Source: Burkholderiales bacterium
GTDB lineage: Bacteria > Pseudomonadota > Gammaproteobacteria > Burkholderiales > JACMKV01
Reading direction: 5' to 3'
NCBI GenBank assembly: GCA_014379915.1
Contig: JACMKV010000155.1
Span: forward strand, 1-11,222
DNA length: 11,222 bases
A program made the translations under genes and the position numbers. This document shows, piece after piece, positions 7,012 through 11,222 of this stretch; within the stretch, counting starts at the first letter, position 1; each line of letters starts with the position of its first letter. Below the pieces are notes generated by a model, which saw only the letters and a list, made by a program, of their open reading frames with translations, had not been told where the DNA came from and ran no database searches.

Positions 7012-7497
7012 ATGCCCGGGTATCTGATCGCAGCTATTTTACTGGCTTTCCCGCTGCTCGAATTGCTCTTGCTGATACTGGTCGGCGGCGCCATCGGCGG
7101 CTGGGTTTTTGCTCTGCTGATCGCAAGCGCCACCGCCGGCTGGCTGCTGATCAAGGAAGAGCGCATCGGTTTCATGGCGCGTGTCGAAGCGGCACGCAAT
7201 TCGAGCACCTCGGTTGTCGCCGCCATCAAAGCGAGCGGCCGGAAAGTGATTGCCGGCGTTTTGCTGATCATCCCTGGACTCATTACCGACGTTGCGGCTT
7301 TGGCGTTACTGTTGTGGCCGGTCGGGAAGACGGCTTCGGCGCGTAGCCGTGGCGGCTTTCAATTCGGCATGTCTAGCAATCCCAGAGGCGCTCCTACACC
7401 GGCCCGCGAGGACGGTCCTAAACCCATCCGCGAGACTATTTTTACCGCTTCCCCGGACGGCGAAACGTTGGAGGGAGACTTCAAGCGGATCGACTGA
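7012..7497 (+). CDS. fxsA: FxsA family inner-membrane protein
   Basis: The protein has 161 residues and matches the FxsA family: a first hydrophobic helix ending FPLLELLLLILVGGAIGGW (13-31), a second helix and turn ATAGWLLIKEERIG (40-53), then a short amphipathic stretch and a third helix with IAGVLLIIPGLITDVAALALLLWPVG (80-105). The tail from 106 is polar and cytoplasmic-looking. Family knowledge: E. coli FxsA lessens phage T7 exclusion by the F plasmid when overproduced; its normal role is unknown. I chose the ATG at 7012 because GGAG lies at 6999-7002, 9 bases upstream; an in-frame ATG at 6997 would have no leader box and overlaps the cutA start. The gene diverges from cutA and converges on the YeeZ-like gene with a 38-base gap. 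I see no clear terminator. Confidence 0.9.
   Translation: MPGYLIAAILLAFPLLELLLLILVGGAIGGWVFALLIASATAGWLLIKEERIGFMARVEAARNSSTSVVAAIKASGRKVIAGVLLIIPGLITDVAALALLLWPVGKTASARSRGGFQFGMSSNPRGAPTPAREDGPKPIRETIFTASPDGETLEGDFKRID
7036..7041 (-). promoter_or_regulatory. Candidate -10 box for cutA inside fxsA
   Basis: The minus strand reads TAAAAT, five of six matches to a -10 box, about 38 bases ahead of the cutA ATG. The -35 region is poor. If used, the cutA transcript would begin near 7029 and overlap the 5' end of the fxsA message. Confidence 0.2.
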
Positions 7498-7535
7498 ATC
7501 AGCGGCGAATTGTTTCGTGGTTGCGCGCTGCTTCG

Positions 7536-8468
7536 TCATAGTGAGCTGGTCGCCAAGCCTGTTTTAATCGCCGCGAGGCCTTCGACAACGGTCGGATACG
7601 CAAGCCGGACGCGTAATTCGCGTTTCATGCGCGCGTTGCATAAGCGGCGGGATTCGCTCATGAATGACAGCAGGCCTGGCGGCAGTTCGTTGGCCGCCGC
7701 AGCGCGAGGAATTCGGGAAGATCGCGCCAATCCAAAGCGGTCGGCGACGAGATCAAAGTAATCTCCCATTTTCAGGTGACTGTCGTCGCTGGCGTTATAG
7801 ATGCGGCCGCGTTTCGCGTAACGGATCGCCGCAACCACGATGCGAGCCAGGTCGTCGGCGTGAATATGGTTGCTGTGTACGTCGTCGACGGCGATCAGCG
7901 CCGGCGTCCGTGCTTGCAGGCGCGCAATCGGCAAGCGTTCCGCAGCGTAGATGCCGGGCACCCGCAGGATGCTGACGACGACGCCCGAATCGTGTCCCCA
8001 CTTTCGCAGCCTGCGCTCGGCATCGGCGCGACGGCGGGCGCGCCCGGTTATAGGCGCGATCGCTCGCGTTTCAGCCACAGAAGCACCTGCGCAATCCCCA
8101 TACACGCCGCTGGTGCTGATGTAGATAAGGCAGCGTGGTAGACTTTTGCCTTTCGCCAGGTTGGCAAGCAGACCCGCGGTGCGAACGTCGCACAGTTCGG
8201 GGCCTTGTACGCCGCCCGCGGCAATACGCCCGACATACGGCGAGATACGGGGCGGCGCGAAGTGCAGGACAATATCGGCCATCCCGGCAAGTCGCCGCAG
8301 CGTATCAGGGCGATCGAGATCCCCGGGGATCGGGATGATTCCGCGAGCGCGCAGCACAGCGGCCCGCGACGCGTCATGCAGTAGCCCGAACAAACGATAG
8401 CGGCCGAGCAACAGCGCCGCAGTGCGCAGGCCGATATCGCCGCAGCCGACAATCAACAGGCGTTGCAT
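7536..8468 (-). CDS. YeeZ-like NAD(P)-dependent epimerase/dehydratase (extended/atypical SDR)
   Basis: The protein has 310 residues. The N-terminal nucleotide-binding turn is LLIVGCGDIGLR (Gly8, Gly10, Gly13). Later SDR landmarks are ADIVLHFAPP (64-73), YISTSGVYGDC with Tyr123 (116-125), LRVPGIYAAERLP (168-180) and NHIHADDLARIVVAAI (200-215), then YNASDD (224-229). These are typical of NAD-dependent epimerase/dehydratase relatives such as E. coli YeeZ. The position expected for the catalytic Lys of YxxxK is Ala127, so it may use another residue, or bind a nucleotide without classical catalysis. The ATG at 8468 has an AGGGG box 7 bases upstream. The gene diverges from the reductase at 8734 and converges on fxsA. 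The substrate is unknown; the family call is sound, the reaction is not. Confidence 0.85.
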   Translation of the reverse strand: MQRLLIVGCGDIGLRTAALLLGRYRLFGLLHDASRAAVLRARGIIPIPGDLDRPDTLRRLAGMADIVLHFAPPRISPYVGRIAAGGVQGPELCDVRTAGLLANLAKGKSLPRCLIYISTSGVYGDCAGASVAETRAIAPITGRARRRADAERRLRKWGHDSGVVVSILRVPGIYAAERLPIARLQARTPALIAVDDVHSNHIHADDLARIVVAAIRYAKRGRIYNASDDSHLKMGDYFDLVADRFGLARSSRIPRAAAANELPPGLLSFMSESRRLCNARMKRELRVRLAYPTVVEGLAAIKTGLATSSL

Positions 8469-8733
8469 TCTAGTGCCCCTGAGTTGCCAAATTCGCTACA
8501 GAAAGATGCCGAGAATCGCCGCCATACCGCGTTGCGACTTATGTTCAATGAGCTCGCCAGGTGTCCAACCTGGCTGTGGTTCGCGCCGCCTGTGATTTGC
8601 AACCTCTTGTGGCGCCGATTTCGGCACTTTTCATTGCCAGCCTCAAAGTTCATTCTGATTATTCCGCGAACCAGCAGCTCAGGACACTAGATTCGGAGCA
8701 GGCAATCGGCCCGATAAGCAGCGGCCTTTCGAC
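8469..8733. other. Divergent intergenic spacer
   Basis: This 265-base region separates two divergent genes and so should hold both their promoters. Short open frames across it (plus 8463-8690, minus 8453-8653) have no recognisable motif and look like chance. I see no hairpin strong enough to call a terminator or riboswitch. Confidence 0.6.
8634..8662 (+). promoter_or_regulatory. Candidate sigma-70 promoter for the reductase gene
   Basis: TTGCCA at 8634-8639 (five of six) and GATTAT at 8657-8662 (four of six) are separated by 17 bases. Initiation would fall near 8669, about 65 bases ahead of the reductase ATG. It is read by eye against the consensus only. Confidence 0.3.
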
Positions 8734-9753
8734 ATGTCATTTCAAATCACCATTCAACCCAGCGGCCATGTTTTCAAGGCCGAGCCCGACGAAACAATCC
8801 TCGACGCCGCACTGCGCGAAGGCATCGTGCTGCCTTACGGCTGCCGCAATGGCGCGTGCGGCAGTTGCAAAGGCAAGTTGCTCGAAGGCGCGGTGACCTA
8901 CGCCAGGGATTACCAGCAGTCGGCGTTGAGCGCAGCCGAAAAGCAGATCGGCATGGCGCTATTCTGCTCCGCGAGACCGCAGTCGGATCTCGTCATCGAA
9001 TCGCGCGAGATCGACGCGGTGCGCGATATTCCGATCAAGAAGCTGCCGTGCCGCGTGCAAAAACTCGAATTGCTGGCGCACGATGTGATGGCGATTTACC
9101 TGAAGCTGCCGGCGGCGGAACGCTTGCAATTTCTCGCCGGCCAATACGTGGACATCCTGAAAGACGGCAAGCGCCGCAGCTTTTCGATGGCCAACGCGCC
9201 GCACGACGACGAGTTTCTGCAATTGCACGTGCGCAATATCATCGGTGGTGCTTTCACCGAATACGCGTTCAGCAAAATGAAGGCGCGCGACATCTTGCGC
9301 TTCGAAGGTCCGTACGGCACTTTTTTCCTGCGCGAGGATAGCGACAAGCCGATCGTACTGGTCGCCAGCGGAACCGGTTTCGCCCCGATCAAGGCCATCA
9401 TCGAGCACGCGTTCCACGTGGGTACCACGCGTGCCATGGTCATGTATTGGGGAGCGCGCACGCGCGCGGATTTGTATTCCCACGAATTGCCTGAGCAGTG
9501 GCAGGCCCAGCATGCGGATTTTCGTTACGTGCCGGTGCTCTCGGAACCGCTACCCGCCGACAACTGGCGCGGCCGCACGGGATTGGTGCATCAGGCCGTG
9601 CTCGACGATTTCAGCGATTTGTCAGCGCACCAGGTCTATGCATGCGGCGCGCCGGTCATGGTTGAAGCGGCGCACCGCGATTTCACCGCATTGCGCGGAT
9701 TACCAGAGAGTGACTTTTTCAGCGATGCGTTCACGTTTGCAGCCGCCGCATAG
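8734..9753 (+). CDS. [2Fe-2S]-FAD-NAD(P)H oxidoreductase, labelled CDP-6-deoxy-delta-3,4-glucoseen reductase-like
   Basis: The protein has 339 residues in three domains. Residues 1-95 are a plant-type ferredoxin: YGCRNGACGSCKGKLLEG supplies Cys37, Cys42 and Cys45, and ALFCSARP supplies Cys78. Residues about 103-200 are an FAD-binding barrel with RRSFSMANAP (147-156) and GPYGTFFLR. Residues about 205-339 bind NAD(P)H: LVASGTGFAPIKAI (209-222), YWGARTRADLY (238-248) and YACGAPVMVEAA (302-313). It moves electrons from NAD(P)H through FAD to the iron-sulfur cluster and on to a partner. Related proteins include AscD (E3) and the reductase components of ring-hydroxylating and methane/phenol-type oxygenases. 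No partner oxygenase, dehydratase or deoxysugar gene is in the window, so the glucoseen label is probably only a name by similarity. The ribosome site is weak. A candidate promoter lies about 70 bases upstream. Confidence 0.9.
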   Translation: MSFQITIQPSGHVFKAEPDETILDAALREGIVLPYGCRNGACGSCKGKLLEGAVTYARDYQQSALSAAEKQIGMALFCSARPQSDLVIESREIDAVRDIPIKKLPCRVQKLELLAHDVMAIYLKLPAAERLQFLAGQYVDILKDGKRRSFSMANAPHDDEFLQLHVRNIIGGAFTEYAFSKMKARDILRFEGPYGTFFLREDSDKPIVLVASGTGFAPIKAIIEHAFHVGTTRAMVMYWGARTRADLYSHELPEQWQAQHADFRYVPVLSEPLPADNWRGRTGLVHQAVLDDFSDLSAHQVYACGAPVMVEAAHRDFTALRGLPESDFFSDAFTFAAAA

Positions 9754-9972
9754 GAGATGGAAGGTTGGTAAGAAAGGTTATAACTAAAAAGCAACTCGTA
9801 AACTTCCTAACAAGTCACGGCTGGAATTTATGATGCCTATTGATTTGGACTCTGATGGTTATTGCCAACGCAGGGAATCGCTCTTTGCGCCCCTCACTCA
9901 CGGCGGATCCGTTCCTCGCCTTTTTGCGCCGCCTATTGCGGGTAAACCGAGAACCAACGTTCCGAGGGACGC
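9754..9972. other. Poorly explained, relatively AT-rich spacer after the reductase
   Basis: The first ~90 bases are visibly AT-richer than the rest of the window. A loose inverted repeat (9765-9779 against 9801-9813, several mismatches) is present. A 57-codon frame at 9830-10003 (starting MMPIDLDSDGYCQRRESLF) and another at 9840-10055 have no recognisable motif or good ribosome site. No terminator, tRNA or mobile-element end is visible. If the frame at 9973 is not real, this gene-free stretch extends to 10262. Confidence 0.5.
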
Positions 9973-10266
9973 ATGGCAACCGTCTGTACCATCGATCACC
10001 TGAGAAGGACCAATCCTGGCGGGGTAGGTGGCGCGATTCAACTAGGAGTACTTGAGGCGAGCAGTCCGGGCAAGATCCCGACAGCCCGCATAATGTCGGC
10101 AGACGATGTCGACGAACATCTTCAGAAAATCGCCGCAGCGGAGACGGCGCTCGTCAATGAACTGACCGGAAAAACCAACAGCGACAGTGTTAATTGCCCA
10201 CGCCGCCATCGGGCATTCCAAATTGATCTTTACAGCTTTCTTCGCGTAACAGCCGCCGAAGTTTAA
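9973..10266 (+). CDS. Hypothetical protein, orphan 97-residue frame
   Basis: I do not recognise this frame. It encodes 97 residues starting MATVCTIDHLRRTNPGG. The middle part (about 40-66, SADDVDEHLQKIAAAETALVNELTG) looks helical and amphipathic; the end (77-97) is mixed and basic then hydrophobic. There is no signal peptide, membrane helix or cysteine motif. In favour of a real gene is a GAGG box 5 bases before the ATG. Against it are codons that are rare in the neighbours (AGA, AGG, CTA, ATA, GGA), no known family and a short length. It converges on hemY so tightly that the two stop codons overlap (plus TAA 10264-10266, minus TAA 10265-10263). It could be a small lineage-specific or acquired gene, a decayed remnant, or chance. 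Confidence 0.3.
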   Translation: MATVCTIDHLRRTNPGGVGGAIQLGVLEASSPGKIPTARIMSADDVDEHLQKIAAAETALVNELTGKTNSDSVNCPRRHRAFQIDLYSFLRVTAAEV

Positions 10267-10269
10267 AGC
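10235..10269. terminator. Imperfect stem-loop at the hypothetical gene/hemY junction
   Basis: On the plus strand GCTTT-CTTCG (10235-10244) can pair with CGAAG (10257-10261) and AAAGC (10265-10269). That gives ten base pairs with a 3-base TTT bulge and a 12-base loop. It sits across both overlapping stop codons. It could end or pause transcription from both sides, but neither strand has a proper T-run after the stem, so a terminator role is tentative. Confidence 0.2.
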
Positions 10270-11222
10270 GCGCTCTTCCTTCTTCCACCCGTGACGTTGC
10301 GCAACTGATTCAACACCAGATCCACGCTCTTCTGGTAATGCTTGCGCGACTCGTCGGATTGCCCGAGCCGTTCCTGTAGCTGCGCGAGCGCGAGATGGGC
10401 GCTGTGAGAAGGCGCAAGCGCCAGGCTCGCCTCCAGATAGCTCTGCGCCTTGCCCCACAACTCCTGATGCGCGCACAGCTTGCCCAGCGTCAGCAGCAGT
10501 GCGGCGTCGGATTCGTGTGATTTCAGCCATCTTTCGGCACGATCGATCTGGCGGACGACGTCGTTGCCGAGGCACGATGCGTACAAAGCGACCAGCTCCG
10601 AATCCCATTGGCTTTCCAAGCTCTGTTCGATTATCTGGTGCGCCGTGGTGTTGTCGCCGAGCAGCATGAAGCATTGCGCGGCGGCGGCAGCTATTTTGTC
10701 GTCCTTGCGATCGCGCCCCGGAATTTTTTGCCAGCACGCGTTGAGCGTTGCGGTATCAACGGCCTTCTGCTTCAGATTTTCCGAGTACGCCTGGCGCTTC
10801 AGCTGTTCGAGCTGACTTTCGTCGAATACCTTACGCTTGTCGAGCTGCGTGATCAGCGCGATCACTTCATCCCAATTTTTGGTCTGCTGACGAGCTTTGA
10901 GCTCGAGGCGCAGCGCCGCCGTATGCTTGTTCTGCAACTGCTCCAGCACGCGCAATGCGTCCTCGGCGCGGCGGTCTTCGAGCAGCAACTCGGCTTGCGC
11001 CATCAGACGGATATCGCTGTCGTCGGGCGCGCGGTTTTCGGCCTCGGCGATATAGCCGTCGCGCTTGCTGTAGCCGCGCATCTCGTGCGCCGAGCGCGCC
11101 GCCACGATGGCGTTCAGGCCCGGCGATTCGCCGAGCCTCATCGCGTTGGATGCGGCTTTTTCAGCCTTGGCGTAACGCCCCTCGAAAAACGCGCGAATGC
11201 CGGCGAGCGTTGCACCTTGGGC
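10263..11222 (-). CDS. hemY: HemY-type TPR protein of heme biosynthesis, C-terminal part
   Basis: The frame is open from the window edge to a TAA at 10263-10265, giving 319 visible residues; the true start and the N-terminal ~80-90 residues, including the membrane helices, lie outside. The first visible residues (AQGATLAGIRAFFEGRYAKA) match the HemY core just after its membrane region and continue into AARSAHEMRGY. Repeated helical pairs of TPR type follow: AELLLEDRRAEDALRVLEQL, ALLLTLGKLCAHQELWGKAQ, then YLEASLALAPSHSAHLALAQ. Family knowledge: HemY is an inner-membrane TPR protein usually encoded downstream of hemC-hemD-hemX in proteobacteria and linked to coproporphyrin/protoporphyrin steps; its exact role is not settled, and it is unrelated to the protoporphyrinogen oxidase also called HemY. 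The internal ATG at 11141 is not the start. The rest of the hem operon should lie beyond the right edge. Confidence 0.9.
   Translation of the reverse strand, partial: AQGATLAGIRAFFEGRYAKAEKAASNAMRLGESPGLNAIVAARSAHEMRGYSKRDGYIAEAENRAPDDSDIRLMAQAELLLEDRRAEDALRVLEQLQNKHTAALRLELKARQQTKNWDEVIALITQLDKRKVFDESQLEQLKRQAYSENLKQKAVDTATLNACWQKIPGRDRKDDKIAAAAAQCFMLLGDNTTAHQIIEQSLESQWDSELVALYASCLGNDVVRQIDRAERWLKSHESDAALLLTLGKLCAHQELWGKAQSYLEASLALAPSHSAHLALAQLQERLGQSDESRKHYQKSVDLVLNQLRNVTGGRRKSAL

Noticed and set aside
7011..7283. N-terminal extension of cutA to an ATG at 7283
   Set aside because: The added 95 residues lie antisense to fxsA and bear no resemblance to CutA; the family length fits the start at 6998.
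8463..8690. 75-codon plus-strand frame in the divergent spacer
   Set aside because: It begins inside the start of the YeeZ-like gene on the other strand, has no ribosome site and reads like random translation.
9765..9813. Inverted repeat TTGGTAAGAAAGGTT / AACTTCCTAACAA as a terminator or element end
   Set aside because: There are several mismatches, a long loop and no T-run, target duplication or transposase nearby.
9830..10055. Two short plus-strand frames (57 and 71 codons) after the reductase
   Set aside because: They overlap each other, lack ribosome sites and show no family motif.
10042..10737. A 231-codon minus-strand frame at the left end of hemY
   Set aside because: It overlaps hemY in another frame, is rich in Arg and low in pattern, and hemY is clearly the real reading frame there.
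1..11222. CRISPR arrays, tRNA or rRNA genes, insertion sequences, phage or defence genes
   Set aside because: I looked for spaced direct repeats, clover-leaf RNA motifs, transposase or integrase frames and nuclease or ATPase defence cassettes and saw none.

Overview
The window reads as ordinary chromosomal DNA of a GC-rich Gram-negative bacterium, most probably a betaproteobacterium. That rests on the gene order cutA-dsbD-tlpA-aroQ-accB-accC-prmA-DUF3426, on a divergent fxsA, and on a HemY-type heme-biosynthesis protein. I cannot name genus or species from sequence alone. There is no tRNA, rRNA, CRISPR array, transposase or phage gene.

Layout: positions 1-6998 are a long minus-strand run. 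In transcription order it holds cutA, dsbD (periplasmic thiol reduction), a TlpA/ResA-like membrane-anchored thioredoxin, aroQ (shikimate pathway), accB and accC (biotin carrier and biotin carboxylase of acetyl-CoA carboxylase), prmA (ribosomal protein L11 methyltransferase), and the start of a zinc-ribbon DUF3426 protein that leaves the window. Gaps are mostly 1-90 bases, so this is one operon or two nested ones; 80-90 base gaps before dsbD, aroQ and accC could hold internal control points.

Positions 7012-7497 carry fxsA on the plus strand, diverging from cutA with almost no space. It converges on a minus-strand YeeZ-like Rossmann oxidoreductase/epimerase (7536-8468). A 265-base divergent spacer separates that gene from a plus-strand [2Fe-2S]/FAD/NAD(P)H reductase (8734-9753) of the type often labelled CDP-6-deoxy-glucoseen reductase. 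A roughly 510-base poorly explained stretch follows, containing one 97-codon orphan frame of unfamiliar sequence and untypical codon use. The window ends in the C-terminal 319 residues of hemY (minus strand).

How the genes work together: DsbD carries cytoplasmic electrons across the inner membrane and the adjacent TlpA-like protein is a likely recipient; AccB and AccC are partner subunits; the others are housekeeping genes grouped by conserved synteny. I found no convincing new multi-gene system. The points most worth a second look are the DsbD with two tandem N-terminal domains, the overlapping cutA/fxsA starts, the non-ATG start of prmA, and the orphan frame with a stem-loop where it meets hemY.
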